Of a stretch of 64,000 nt of DNA, positions 10,111 to 23,465 are shown one piece after another. The DNA is from Polytrichum commune (Eukaryota > Streptophyta > Polytrichopsida > Polytrichales > Polytrichaceae). The notes beneath the pieces are model-generated. The model ran no database searches, was not told the DNA's origin, and saw nothing but the letters and a program-made list of their open reading frames with translations. Both the position numbers and the translations under genes were made by a program. Where the stretch lies: contig OX485805.1 in assembly GCA_950295325.1 (NCBI GenBank), positions 25,717,501 through 25,781,500 of the forward strand, in the 5' to 3' direction. Position 1 is the first letter of the stretch; the number at the start of each line of letters is the position of its first letter.

Positions 10111-11785
10111 AGGTCGTCACTTTCAGCAAACATGAGACTTGTTGTTTCACGAAGATGAATATCTTCTCACATTGGTTCCCACCGAGGAGGAGTTCCCATG
10201 CAGGTGCAAGCAAGAAGACTAGGCAGTGAAGGAGGCGTGGGAGAGGTGGGGCCCAGCTAAATGAAAATGTGATCTAGCCCGGGGCGTCTCCGTCAAGGCT
10301 GGCACCACGTGGTTTTTTTACAGCTGGGTTAAAAAAAACAACCCCAATCATCTAAGGTCCAACAAAATCCGATTTTATTCGGTTTTATTGCAGATAAGTT
10401 GAGATTATAAACCAAAGTGTCCAACGTCCACCAATGGTGATGCTGATTCCCAAGTACCACGTGCTGGAATAAAACCATGATTTCATTCGCAGAAATTGGG
10501 TTTTTTTTTTTTGCATTAAAACCAAAAACCCAATGCATCGGCTGGAAAAAAATGGGGTTTTTTCCACCCTTGGTCTCCGTAGTTCCCTAAAACGATTTTT
10601 TTACCCTTGGATGAGGTGGACCATGGTCAACTAGCCCAGAATGGCAACCCAACGATGGGCCTTCAACAACACACAAACAATGACTTGTTCACACCATACA
10701 ATAGTACCCTTTTGGTCACCTTTTCCCTTTACTCTGTCGTGGACGCCAATACAAACACGGGCCCGAGGAGCTCGAGAATGGCCAGCCTTCACGGAATGCT
10801 ACCAGTCGAGCTCAACTGCCACAACACCCACTCAGAAACCTCCACCTGTCACAGGTCACTTTGGACCTCTTTAAATGTGTGACCGGTTCCTTCTTCAGAG
10901 AGAGTCTGAGGAATTGCAAGGTAAGGTCAACGGTGCTAAAAAGGCCTGGGGAATCGCAAGCTATATACTTTTGTAAACCATGTGCGGTCGGGGATTGATT
11001 AATTAAAGATGAGTTGTTTATATGAATTTCTTGAATAATTGGCATTCTCTTATGTAGTAGATGAAATGGTATTTTGAGGTATTTTCCTAAACCCTACAAG
11101 TAAATACAGATTATGTCTGCATTATTTTGTTTGTATACAAGCTATACCATTTTATCAAAATATTGGAATTTTGACTTGAATTGACGTTAAGCCATAACAA
11201 AACAGCAACAATACATCAACAATACATGCAAATCGAATTGAATGGTACCTGGTTGCAACACTATCTTGAAACTTTCAATGACCACCCTAAGCTTGCGAGC
11301 ACTTAAATTCGATGACTTTTAGTCAATTGATGCATCTTTCCCATCCGACCCAAAGACATTCTTCGTTCCTCACATAAATTCTTGGTTCCTCCAAATACAA
11401 CATACCCTAGTTTATTAAGAAAATAAATAAATACTACCTGCATTTTCACCTACCCCATCTAGATACAATATTGAATGGGTCATTTCATCCAAGCTATAGT
11501 AATTCCAAAATTTGTTTAATTTTTCACTCTCTTGAACCTGGTTTAATTAAATTTTGACGGTGACCTCCCCATGTAAAACGGTCACTTTACGCGCTGAATA
11601 CATCTACTACTATTATTATATGTCAACCAATATTATACTGCTCTTGTTAGCAATCCCGTAGGGCATTTGAATGCCCCAAAGCATGTGTTATTTGAACTCC
11701 ATATGCGAAAGTTGAGGTTTCAAAATTTTATGCATAGATGACCCAAAACTGTTACACGAGGTATGAGGATGATGGGCATCAAGAG
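10111..11785. other. Spacer with no supported gene
   Basis: Short ORFs only, none with a recognisable domain or splice context. Slightly GC-richer around 10600-10900 but no family recognised. Confidence 0.5.
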
Positions 11786-11789
11786 CGGG

Positions 11790-11990
11790 GAGAACCGGCT
11801 ACTAGTTATGGATGAAGCGCTTGTGTTTGAGAAGTTATGGGTTGGATTAGTTCAAGGACTTTAGAAAAATTACTGACCATTTTAGAGGAATTTACGCCAA
11901 GTTACGCCAAAAGATGTCAATATGTTAACTAGTTGGACTTGGAAACACTAGGATATTGACTGATTATGCGAAAAACTCTTTCATATAGTG
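11790..11990 (+). repeat. Dispersed repeat R2, diverged copy
   Basis: Carries GGGGAGAACCGGCTACTAG, GACTTTAGAAAAATTACTGAC, TTTTAGAGGAATTTACG, AAAGATGTCAATATGTTAAC and GTTGGACTTGGAAACACTAGGA. The terminal CTCCCCGG block is degraded. Confidence 0.65.
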
Positions 11991-12084
11991 AAAGGCATTC
12001 TCAAAACTAGTAATAGATGTTTATTGTGCAAGGTTTTAGGGTGTTAAGTTTGGGTGGGATATCGATTTTTGCATGCTCTGTCTT

Positions 12085-12875
12085 AGGTGGACATGATGGG
12101 GTCACTCGTCTTGATTGAACACCTATATTTGAGTGGTATATGGCAGGGGTTGTAGTTAAGTACAAACTCTCAAAAAGATACACTCTAAACTCCGTAGTAT
12201 CAGACTTGTGGCAACCAAAGTGCACGTGATATTACGGGGTTTTGTAGTGTTAACATGGATGTGTGATACTATAGGATTAGTGTAGCATGTGACACTCTGG
12301 TGCAACATATTAAATGGTGTGGTGTGGTCCACTCCACTTGCCCTTCCCAGGCGATGTGGCATATGCATGCACCAACATTCAACAAGTGGCATAAGAAGAA
12401 GAAGAAGAAGAATAAGAATTTAAGAAGGTGACACTCCACATATTGACACAAGGTGCAATGCGAGGATGTAGGTTGACTTCTTTGGTGGTTTGCATTAATG
12501 ACAATTCGTGATATAAAGGAGAGAAAGGTGACAATAAGGAGTGAGATTTGAACTACATACATCCGTTCCCTAAGGTTTCGGGATATTAGAGAGTGAGTGA
12601 CGTTATGGAGATTGATATTACGGAGTTTAGGTGTACATGTTACAATGAAGTTGGGTTATGTGTTCAAACCATAGACATCATTCTATATTCAATAACTGAC
12701 ATAATTGGGAGAGCGCATGTAGCCATTTAAAGAGAAAGAGAATCTTCACTTTGACCTCTTAAAAACTTTTGCATCTCAACATTAGATTTGATTTGTAATG
12801 TGGAACGACAATCAAGTTGCGATTCATAATTGGAACCAAATGAGACAATTCCCAATTTTTTAAGTAGAGTTTGGA
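12085..12875 (-). repeat. Dispersed repeat R1, reverse copy
   Basis: The reverse complement carries GGGAATTGTCTCATTTGGTTCC, TGAGATGCAAAAGTTTTTAAG, GGTCAAAGTGAAGATTCTC and a GATGTCTATGGTTTGAACAC block. It extends left to a CACTC(G/T)TCTTGATTGAACACC segment shared with 55430-55450. Confidence 0.6.
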
Positions 12876-13399
12876 ATTGCCCACAATACGGCTACATAGC
12901 TTAATATGGCCAAACAATGAACAGTCAATACACTAGTCAAAGGGAAGCAAGTTAGCCGCAAGCACACCATAAAGACTGGGTCTTCATGCCATTAGAAGAA
13001 TGTTTCTTGATGTATATATTGTTCTACGTATCTTGACTTATGGACATAAGTTAGGTTACTACATGGTTTGGAAACTCACTAAGGTCTAATTTATGGGTAC
13101 CACATGTTCACAACACTTACCATTGGGGAGGGTAAAAATGTCGATTCCTATGTAGAGCCTTGAGGTTACTTTTTGAAGCCACGTTAACACCTAAATTGGG
13201 GTTGGAGATCATGAATTAGTGTAAAATAAGTTAATTTAATATGGAATCAACCATATATTAAAAGGGGTTATTGCGCCCCTGATGGTAGGTGTTAGGAAAC
13301 GAAATACCTAACTTCTGGTTCACATGCACTATAAGTTAGGTATAGGGTTTTTTTTACCAAGAGCATCTACTTCTACCAAGTACTACCAAGTAGTTTACA

Positions 13400-13610
13400 T
13401 CATGTTTGTTGATACGCAAACTATCAAAATCCTAGTGTTTCTAAATCCAACCGGTTACATGTTGTGATCTTTCTTTTTTCTTTTTTCTTTTTTAATCTGA
13501 GGTAAATTCTAAAAGTTCCTCTAAAGAGATTCGTAGTTTTCCTGAAGTGTTGAACTTCAACTTGCTATTCTTAAACCCAACTAGTTCATCTGTATGTAGT
13601 TGTCGGTTCC
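13400..13610 (-). repeat. Dispersed repeat R2, reverse copy
   Basis: On the + strand: ATCAAAATCCTAGTGTTTC, CAACCGGTTACATGTTGTGA, TCTGAGGTAAATTCTAAAAG, CTAGTTCATCTG. This is the R2 order read backwards. Confidence 0.65.
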
Positions 13611-14294
13611 TTGGGTCATGGGAAATGAAATCACCCATTCTTAAGTCCAAAGGTAAGGTCCATGAAGAACAAGTGTTTTGGACCCCAAGTTTCTTGGAAA
13701 GTTGGACCCAGACGCTATGAATGGTGAAACCCATCCTAGGCTGACTTAATAATAGAACGCGGCAATTGCTCCGAAAGTGAACAGGTGACATGAACAACTT
13801 AGTAGGCTTGAATGAGTCATATTATCCTTTCCATGCAGTTTCTTGGAGATCATTAGAAAGTAAACAAAACTCTTCTGCAAGGTGGATGTGTGTTGTTAAA
13901 TGGATGCTTTTCTCTCTGCCCCCACTTCTTGTATGATAAGAAACACGCAATTGTTGTGAGAAGATCTTAGCAAATTAAAATCGTGTCTGTAGCTGTTTCT
14001 CTCGTATTTTCAAGAGTTCATATGCATATTCTATTCATATTCAAAGTGAAGATTGTCGTGCTTGTTAAGTGGTCATATAGGTCCCCCCCCCCAAAATCAT
14101 ATTGGTTATTGAGCCTAGAATGGTTAGCATATTTCACTGCTAGCATGTGAGTCCTATGCAATCATCCCATGTCGATGGAAGAACAATGCAAATCTACCAT
14201 TGTGTTAGGCTTGTAAATTTTCCAGTTACATCGGACAAGTTTCCAGTGACGTAGATCAAATACCTAGGTCTCATGCGCTTGTAGTGTCTTGAGC

Positions 14295-16320
14295 ACATAG
14301 TTTAATCTCCTTAAACATGTTGTGTATTTATGGTGTGTGATCTTAGATTCATTCTTAATCACACGTTGTGACTTAAATGTAGGTGTCTTGATTATTGCTA
14401 GATTATTGCATATGTATCTTCGTAAAATTTACAATACATTTTTTTTTTCTACCATGTCTAAGCCAATTTGGTAAACCAATCACATACACTGTTTCTCCGT
14501 GTGGGCTTCAAAATTAGACTAGATCAGCCAAAGGGTTGCTTTAAGCGGCCTCTACCTAAGATGGTACTACTGGTGACAATGGTATGTCCATCGCCTTGGG
14601 CCCTAACTATTGGGACAAAGGTGATGAACTTTCAGGTCATTATGTGTTCATATTATGCTTCTGTGCTTATGAATTCATGTTAGAGGACCCTAGGAATGCA
14701 TATGTTTCCAGAACTTAAAGAGGGGTGGACCCTCTAGGGGCCACAATGAGCCGCCTGCAAGGTCTGTGTACATATCTTTGCATGCATGGGTTGAAAATTG
14801 TGGCTATGCGTGCCGTTTGTCCACATACACTCCATGATCCGCATAATAATGTATAGTCCATAGTGTGTATCCCCAATTGGCATATTTGTGGTCTACACAA
14901 AATGCAGAGACACAGATCATGCTTTACCTTAAATGATTGTGAAATCACTTTCGACCATTTTTTTACTACTTACAGGCCCATGACAACCCCCCATTGCAAA
15001 TGTTAGCTCTCCAAAATGTGGAAACGTGGTCAACTTATGTTTTAAGATAACATATTAAACATGCCCTTTCAAACATGCGTACAATTGAATTCCACATGTC
15101 CATCGCAAATTCTTGTTATAGGGAACCAAGCTAAATGTTTCCTTTTCAAGCAATTTTATGTCAAGGAGGGGTCAATCATTTAGGAGTTAAATATTCACTA
15201 GGTCATATATCTCCGAATGTTCAATGAATTAAGGTGTGAACATCCAATTCAAAATTGCACTTGATGAACGAATTCAATTTGAATACAATCACTTCTGACA
15301 TGCAATCAACCAAATATGAAAGTATATAGCTCACGATCCCTCATATGTCCAAAACCAACATTAAACCTCAACCAACACTAATAATGTACCATCCTAAGTA
15401 CACATGTGTTGAATGTATCAAATGTATGAAAGTGATATATATATATATATATATATATAGTTAAAATGAATGAATGAATTCTTTTGGTCGGAGACAGAAG
15501 GCTAACACGAAAGTGGTATGTAGTGTTCAAGGTTTTGGGTATGCTTATCTAATACCCCTCAAGGCTCAGACTGCCTCTCTCATTAAACCTTGCTGCAAAA
15601 TCGCACGAATTCTCGAGCAGGCCCCGCATGAAGATTTTGAAGCTTTTTGTCCTGCAATACAGATGTGCGGCAGTCAACCTTAAAGACACAAAAGTGGCAT
15701 CAGGCGGAGCTGCCCTTAAAAATGAGAAAGCTATGGAGGGATACAGGAGAGTACTTACTTGGTGGGCCTGGTTCCGCTTGCTGGAGACTTGGTGACTTAC
15801 AATTTGACTGGCAATTCCAACCCCGAAAACTCAAAAAAGTTGCTGTGCACATTCCATACGTAAAATGATACTTAATCACAGAAAGCAAAACAATATATTT
15901 TTACTTTGGGGGCAGGTTTGGCAAGCTTCAAGCCTCCTAGATAGGCCCAGCTAAGCCGCCTACGTTATAGCTGGCCTAGTAGCTAGGCTACATGAGCTAC
16001 CTGTACTATATGAGCTCTTACACTTGCCCTTCTTCCTCACTCAGTTTTAACCTTGATCATGCAATCAGACATATTCAAATCCACATTGATGTGTGTCGGA
16101 TCAACTTATGTTGGTCCACGGGTTTTGCTCCATATTGAAACATCGATTTTCCAAGTCTCATGAATGAATTCTAGATAGTAACTGCACCAGTAGAGCCCTC
16201 GATCCCAATCTCCTGCCGAGTGGAAGGAATGGTCGTGCTAATCATGAGTACAGAGGAATTTCTGTGTCAGAGCTCAGGAGCCGCTCAAATTTTAGCATAC
16301 TGACAGTCTCCTTATAAGGT
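14295..16320. other. Spacer with no supported gene
   Basis: Contains an (AT)n tract at about 15437-15460 and a C10 run at 14082-14091 just upstream. The segment at about 14150-14290 shares an AATCTACCA.TGTG..AG motif and following bases with 690-830, suggesting an old dispersed repeat. No coding region can be supported. Confidence 0.5.
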
Positions 16321-16324
16321 AAAT

Positions 16325-16810
16325 TTGCATTCAGGTTTCAGCTAGTCGAAGTGATTTTTAGGTTGGGATTTTGAGGAGTGAGGGTTTAATATGTTGCAAT
16401 TTGACAGGAGATTGTTGAACTCTAGGATGAACCATTGCTTGGGTACATGCATACCAATATGGTTCAGCTAGTGGAATTGATTTTGAGGAACTTGACAGAA
16501 GCTCAACATCTAGTCTGTATTCTCCAGAGTTGGACCTGCAGTCAGGTGTGAATCAGCTATATCTGAAGTGATTTTTGATTGGGATTTTGAGGAGGAAGGG
16601 TTTTGTGTCCGATCAAGTTGACAGGAGCCTAAAATTCCAGAAGACGTTCAGATTTCAGCTAGTAGAAGTGGATTTTGGGTTGGGACTTCGACGAGGGAGG
16701 ATTTTTGTCGATTCGACTGAGGAGCTCGAAAGCTAGACTAAAAAAATACCCTCGTGCATTCAAGTTTGAGCTAGTAGAAGTGATTTTTGTGTCAGGATTT
16801 GGCATTTGGT
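16325..16810 (+). repeat. Degenerate tandem array upstream of the GLOX gene
   Basis: The core TTTCAGCTAGTNGAAGTGATTTT followed by GGTTGGGATTTTGAGGAG.GAGG recurs near 16337, 16464 (diverged), 16553, 16655 and 16767, with linkers containing TTGACAGGAG. Spacing is roughly 90-125 bp. The array ends about 280 bp before the GLOX start codon, so it lies in the promoter or a leader. Confidence 0.75.
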
Positions 16811-16990
16811 GCTTGAGGTGTAGGGAGTGGATCTAGAAGTCAGAATCAAAGAAGTGGAAGTTGATGACCCAAAATGAAGTTGGTTGATGACGCCTCTGAA
16901 TGACATTGCAGGTTGATGTTGTGCTAAACATTTAAATGGTCTTATATTGTGATGGATTTGGTGCCTGGCAGGTGCTCATTTCATGGTTCA

Positions 16991-16998
16991 TATATACA
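16991..16998 (+). promoter_or_regulatory. Candidate TATA box of the GLOX gene
   Basis: TATATACA lies about 90 bp before the ATG at 17088. It would put transcription start near 17020-17030 and a leader of about 60 nt. Position and sequence are the only evidence. Confidence 0.4.
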
Positions 16999-17087
16999 TA
17001 TCCTGCAGCTGAGCATTGAGCAATTACTACTGCAAATCCTCAGACTCACCTGATTCACCTGATTCAAACTTGAATAGCACTAAGATA

Positions 17088-19386
17088 ATGGATCGAATCG
17101 GCGGCAATAGGCAGCAGGGGATGCCGACACCAATTCTAATGCTGGCAATCATGACCATAACATTTGCAGTTATTATACTGCCGAATTTGGGCTCCGTGCA
17201 CGCACAGGGTACCTGGCAGATACTCGTGAAGAATGCGGGGATCGCATCGATGCACACGGCGGTGACTCACTACAGCACGGCGATATTGCTCGATCGCACC
17301 AACATTGGCAAGTCACAAATTGCGCTCCCAAACGGGAAATGCCGTGACACTACATACGACCGCATCCTGAAACACGATTGCACGGCGCACTCGGTGATGT
17401 TCGACCCGGCAACGAACAAGGTGCGCGCGCTAACAGTGCTGACCGACACTTGGTGCTCGTCGGGCCAGTTTTTCGCGGACGGCACGATGGTGCAAACGGG
17501 TGGCGATTTCGAGGGGTTGAGGAAGATCCGGAGGTTGAAGCCCTGCGCGGCAGACGGCGACTGCGATTGGGTGGAGGACGCTACGAACACGCTCACCGAC
17601 GGGCGGTGGTACGCAACGAACCAGTTGCTTCCAGGCGGGACTCGGCAGATCGTCGTGGGAGGGAGAGCGTACAACACATATGAGTTTGTGCCGAAGCGGA
17701 CAACGGGGGAGGGCTCATTTAACTTGGCATTGCTCAAGACCAGTGCCGATTCGCAAGGCGATAACGAGTACCCGTTCGTGCACTTGTTGCCGACAGGCAA
17801 CCTTTTCATCTTCGCGAACCGCGACTCGATCGTGTTTAACTACGACGCAAACAAGGTTGTGAAGACACTCCCAAAAATCCCCGGGGAGCCCCGGAACTAC
17901 CCGTCCGCGGGCTCCTCGGTCATGTTGCCGCTCGACCAAGCGAACGGATTCTCCATCGCTGAGGTGTTGGTATGCGGTGGCGCCCATGCTGGCGCGTTCC
18001 GTAACACGGTTGCCCAATACGCCGCATCGCAAACATGCGGCCGGATCACGCCGCTCGCAGCCAACCCTGCATGGGCGATGGAGACGATGCCGGTGCGCCG
18101 GGCGATGGGCGACATGGTCATCATGCCAACAGGAGACGTGCTCATCATCAATGGCGCCCAGAACGGCTGCCAGGGCTGGGGCAAGGCTAGCAACGCCGTG
18201 CTCACTCCCGTCAGCTATGCGACCAACAATGCCGCCGCCCGGTTCAAGACGCTCACCGCGGGGACGATCCCGCGCGTCTACCACTCCACCGCGAACCTGC
18301 TCCCTGACGGCCGGATCCTCCTCGCGGGGAGCAACACACACCAGTACTACACGTACACCGGCACATTCCCCACCGAGCTTCGGGTCGAAGCGTACTCGCC
18401 GGCTTATCTTGCCGCATCGTAAGCGCCGCCGACTAATAACCCCCTCGAGTTCCACAGTTGTATTTGTTTTAGTGTTTTTTTTTTTTTTTTTTTTCCTTTC
18501 CTGGTTTAAAAATTACTAGCAATATGCCTGACGGAACACATTTGAATGAATGTTGGTGAACTTTAGATTGGTCGTCATAAACTAGTGCGATGGGCTAAGT
18601 TCTAACAAGTTGTGCACTCAAGTTCGTGATTTACTTTGATGATTGTGTGCGGTGTCTATAAGAATGGGCACGGCTATAACCCATAGTTGGACAAGACGGT
18701 TCGGGTACCATGTATTTCCAATGTGCCGTGGAATCGAGCTAAACAAGAAAATCAATTAGATCATGTCATTTTTTTTGTTTCCAGCACACCAATCACAAGG
18801 GGATGATATGGGTTATACCCATCCTCTCCATAGCTGCTAGAGGAAGGATGGCTTGTGATCGAGATCATTCCTCCTCACACCGGCTACGTCATATTTGGAA
18901 GTCGAGCACATTTACATCATCCTAGGGATCGTATTTTGCATGCGCCCTGAAGATGTGATCGTAGTAAGTACTTGTGGAGCTTTTAATTTCTTCCTCTATG
19001 GATATGCTGGTCTTGACCCCGTTTTGTGGTGATTGATGGATTTATTTGTTTATTTTTGCAGAAGCAACAACCTGCGGCCCACAAACACCAAGTCGCCTGG
19101 AACCATCAACTACGGCAAGGCGTTTGCTCTCACATTCAAAGTCACCAAGCGGCAAGGAACATTCGAAGTGAACATGCTGAGCGCGCCATTTGTGACGCAT
19201 ACGTTTTCAATGGGCCAACGGATGCTCAAGCTCAAAGTGACGACACCTGTCGCAACTGGTGGAGGCTACTACACGGTTACGGTCACCGCACCTCCGAATG
19301 ATGTGGTCGCACCCCAGAGCTATTACATGCTGTTCCCGGTCCAGAATGGCATTCCTGGGACATCGGTATGGGCAAATATCAAATAA
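17088..19386 (+). CDS. Secreted galactose-oxidase/glyoxal-oxidase-like copper radical oxidase (GLOX), 2 exons
   Basis: Exons are 17088-18418 and 19062-19386; the intron has GTAAGC and TTTTTGCAG ends and splits a Ser codon. The spliced product is 551 aa, normal for plant GLOX. ATG 17088 is the first in-frame Met; a second at 17121 would leave a more classical signal peptide. Residues about 13-33 form the hydrophobic signal/anchor, ending near VHAQ. A seven-bladed Kelch/Glyoxal_oxid_N region follows, then a C-terminal DUF1929 domain starting at the intron. The galactose-oxidase family residues are visible: Cys123 (WCSSGQF) and Tyr198 (NTYEF) for the thioether pair, Tyr398-His399 (RVYHS), and His490 (THTF). 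Family knowledge: these extracellular enzymes oxidise aldehydes or alcohols to give H2O2 in the wall or apoplast; the substrate here is unknown. The exons are much richer in GC than the flanks. AATAAA overlaps the stop codon. Confidence 0.93.
18474..18495. repeat. Poly-T tract in the GLOX intron
   Basis: A run of about 20 T just after the first exon, inside intron 18419-19061. It may form part of a U-rich intron signal, and its length is uncertain as with any homopolymer. Confidence 0.7.
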
Positions 19387-20567
19387 ACAAAAAAAAAAGC
19401 CCCTGGTCATCACATTACACACAACAAATTAATGTGCATGTGCATGTAGACTACATTTGAGGAATTCGAGCAACCAATCACCTCGAACGTCAAAGAAATC
19501 GGAGGAAGTTCGGGGTTAGGTACTCATCACCATAATTTGAAGAAGTGGCAAAATTTACCCATCATGTACCACTAGCACAACATTTTCAATTTAACAGACT
19601 AGGTGTGGAGATTAAGTGTTGTAATAATTGCAGGAAATGACGATACTTGAAAATCGTCGGGTGATGCGCCCACTAGAAAATAATTCAACATGTGTGCTCA
19701 ACGAGAGTGAGCTAGTACATGATTGAGGTGCATGCCCACATGATGAGGTGATCAGCTTGGAAGCTAAGGAGGCCCAAGTTGATTCAAATTTGCAGAAGTG
19801 AGCACCGGAGTGAGTTAAAATCGTATATCTGAACAGGAGTTGCTGAAAGCGGCAATATCCATCAGTGCTGTGTGGATCAAAGATTAACAAAGACTGGCAA
19901 TTGCGCCAGCTCCCATTTGAATTTTTTTGGTGAAATTGCATACCTGACTTGCATTCTGTCTGAAATATTGGCAACACACTAAGCTAGAAGTATGGCAGCA
20001 TCAATTCATGGACACTCCATCCCAAACTCATGCAATGTCATGCATTAGTTATTCATTTGTGCTTGATGACACGAGACACGCTTAAGTTGCTATTGCTCAC
20101 ATAATTGACGAAGATTTTAAAGCAAAGAACTTGGCAGAATCATGTTGTGTAGCTGGAGGGCACGTTTCTCTGGCATAATGTAGCTCCACAACACCTGGCG
20201 GGATTTTCATATTAATGATTTAAATTACGGTTGATGTGCGTAATCTATAGGCTGCCGTTGATCCTTGGCTTGGATGACCCTAATCTTGGATCTGGCATCC
20301 TCATCTCGTAAAGAATTATGCCTCTGATTTCTTTATGCTCAATAAGGACCTTGGTCCGTGTTATTACACAACATCTGGTGGCGGGTTTGATGAAATAACT
20401 AAGAAAAACAAGAGACATGCAACTATTAGCTAATACAAGACTCAATGTTGTATTGACTGTCCAAGGGTTGTTCAAAGCACACGCACATAACTTAATAGGT
20501 CCCTACTGGACCCATTTCTTGCAACGGAATAACCATAGAAAATAAAATAAAAAACATGCAACTACTA

Positions 20568-20770
20568 CACTACATTTAGTGTCACCAAGTCTAATTGTCT
20601 TACTCAATACTAATTGTAAACCGCGGTGTAGTGTCACCAACACTAAATGTATTTGTCGCTCCTTGTGAATTCTTGGGGGATTATAGATTTCCAGTGTTGC
20701 AATTACTATCACTTACCAAGTGGTTTTTCATCCAAATTTCAATCATCCATGACAATATTTCATCACGAGT
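20568..20770 (+). repeat. Dispersed repeat R3, copy 1
   Basis: TTTAGTGTCACCAA, GTCTTACTCAATACTAATTG, GTGTAGTGTCACCAACACTAAA, TTGGGGGATTATAGATTTCC, CATCCATGACAATATTTCA. The same order recurs at 28842-29070 and 54742-54965. Confidence 0.7.
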
Positions 20771-22309
20771 TGGTGACAAGAGAAGGTAGGGTGTTGGCCA
20801 ATGAATGAACTCATCCCTCATCCATGACAATACTTGCTCACTTATTCACAAGAAGTGGCATCCAAAAAGTTGCCATATTGACATTGAATATCATATGACA
20901 CTAAATATCCGATAGAAGAACCTCGATACTAGTCGCATTAATGGCCTTGATTGCCCAATGATTGTCCAAAGCACACGTACATGACCTAATAGGCCCCTAC
21001 CCTACCCTAATTCATCTACCTTGACCCTACCCCTCATTGCTTCTTGCTCTCATAGATTTTGCTGAGCTTATTCAATTCTAAACAAGGCCCACATCTAGAG
21101 AAAAGCTCAGGTTAACTCGGAGACCTCGTGCCCTCTACCTCCACTTTCATACACAAGTAAATCCAAGTTGCCACCTAACAAGGGTATCGGACCCCACATT
21201 TTACTACTTTAGGTCGACGGTTGAACGTTCGGAATCATGACACTGTGTGGCTCCTTTAATTTGTGTTGATGGACTCTTGCGGCCCAAAGCCTTTCGAGTC
21301 ACATGCTCGTCCTCATGCACTCCAGCTTCCACACCCTTTCCAACCTTCAACCAGCTTGCTGGTATGAGTAGGTGATTGATTCTCAGGTCTAATAGGTACT
21401 AAGACATTTTCTATGCCAACAATATTCTACTGGGAAACACCACATCCACAGATGGAATTCACATGTGACAGTTGAGACTTGAAAGTAATCGTAATTTACT
21501 CATGATGCCAGTTACCTAGAAATTCACCGACAGAATTATTGCAGAGACTCCTCCAGTATACACCACTAAGTCCAGATGCATGACTGTTATCTATCGTACC
21601 TTTCGTTTGTATGGTTGAGTGCTTATACTATTAAATTGAAGGAGGATTGGATCAGTATCCGTCTCCCAACTCTTCATCATGGTCATTGCATACTCAGCCA
21701 GCGAAGATAAGCTAAGACTCAAACCACTCGCTCCTTCACAGCTTGATTTTTACAAATAAATTTTCACCATGCTTGTGTGACGCACTGCGTGCAAGGCCAT
21801 CATGCACGTGTAAGGACTGAAGGAGGATAATGTGGTGACCATAAGTTATTCCAGCAGTGAACTGCAAGTGCAACACACCATTGACCATGTCCTTAACTCC
21901 TGCCCTTGTGTGTTGGAAAATGTTATCATATATTCCATGCCTCAGTGTGACGTCATGTACTAATTCATGACAACAGTATAGAGTTTCTTCTTTTGTGCAT
22001 GTGATAACTACTTTTATTTTTAGAATGAATGTTTTAGAATATTTTAAGTTCATCTATGTCCAAAACCGAATGTATAGGTCTTCTTCTTCTTATGTAATAA
22101 TCCCATAACAATTGGGTGCAAGTAGAGTAAAAGTGAACAACTCCAGATGCCTGCCTAGTGTTAAGTGAAGGTGATTCGAAACTGTACACTAACTTTGAAT
22201 TTTGTGAAGAAAAAATCATAGACATTTAAAAAACATATTGATCTACAAACCCAAGCAATTTATGATGACAAAAACAATTCCAAGAAAAGTCTACACATTC
22301 TAGAAGACG

Positions 22310-22705
22310 GCTCAAGTGGTGTGCAAGTAGGTGATATTGAACAAGCAACTGTTTAAATTTTGTTAAAATATGATAAAATTACATAAAATTGATGGTTTTC
22401 TACAAATTTTTGTCGTGATGCTCTCAAATGGATAATGAATTCAAGGAATATGAAAAAATTCCAACTTTAAGACATTTAAGGTCATGAAATCTATGTTCAA
22501 AACTAGGTTCAACCTTTGGCTTTTGAGCATCATTTTTGATGATGATAACTTTTGAAGATCTCAACTTGATATTCAACATTTAAGTATTTAACACAACAAT
22601 AGAGTTCACCATGAAAATAAATCCAATTTAAACAACACTTTTCTATTTTTCTTAGGCCTATGACCAAAAACATTATGGTTTTAGTATACTTGAGCACTTT
22701 GGTCC
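22310..22705 (+). repeat. Dispersed repeat R4, copy 2
   Basis: Matches the reverse complement of 3885-4290 over about 400 bp, including TAAAATTACATAAAATTGATG and CATTATGGTTTTAGTATACTTG. No coding content. Confidence 0.65.
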
Positions 22706-23334
22706 ACTGTATCATCCTTGCACCCAATTCTATTTAATTTTCAAAAAAGATATGAGGTGCATGACTAGACTGAAAACAAAGAGTAGGACAATTCTCAGGT
22801 GCACAAGGTGGAACTAGACAATCCTAAGAAGGGTAATTAGACACCTAAACCAACATTAGACGACTTGATGTTCCAAGAGATTGATTATGGTTCGATCAAT
22901 AGTAGGTAGAGTAAATAAAGGGTGGCTTAAATCCAAAGTTTTAACCCAGGTCCCATGGAAACTCTAAGATGAAGTTGCCTAAGGGCCAGTTAAGTAATGG
23001 ATGGGTGACCTTCCTAGCACTTGATTTACAGTGCACCCTACCAGCCTACGGTCCAATATGAGTGCAATCATAGTGCAAGTATCCAATTGAACCATATATT
23101 CTCAACCCACCATGTGAGAACCTATGGCCTTGCCCTTGGGGGAGATAAGTGACTGCCAACTTGTCCGCGCCTGTTCAAGATGTTCACCTTTGAAAGGAGA
23201 AAATAATCTTTGGGGGGCTCTCTTATTCTCATATTAATGCATGTTTCAAGATGATATATAGCTTAGATGAACGTTACCTGAAAATGAAGCAATGTTGTAA
23301 TTCACGCCGGTGGCAACATTGGCGTTGTCTTCCT

Positions 23335-23465
23335 TTCTAGAGTAAATTGTGAGCTCCCCATAACGCATCAAAGTTGTCAAGGAGCTCCTCATAGCTGAAG
23401 GTCACATCAGCATACTTCAACTCCTTGGCCCAAGCAATTCCAGCTTGTAGTTGGTATGGACTGTT
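23335..23465 (-). pseudogene. Fossil coding fragment, family unknown
   Basis: On the minus strand this reads as an open stretch ending ELLDNFDALWGAHNLL. The segment 30005-30211 (-) contains a related NNFDALWRVHNLL. Shared protein-level wording with DNA divergence suggests a decayed coding region present in at least two copies, perhaps retrotransposon-derived. I do not recognise the protein. Confidence 0.35.

Noticed and set aside
17715-18455. 246-codon open frame on the minus strand
   Set aside because: It is antisense to the GLOX exon in high-GC sequence. The + strand encodes a full family protein with active-site residues and a clean splice junction.
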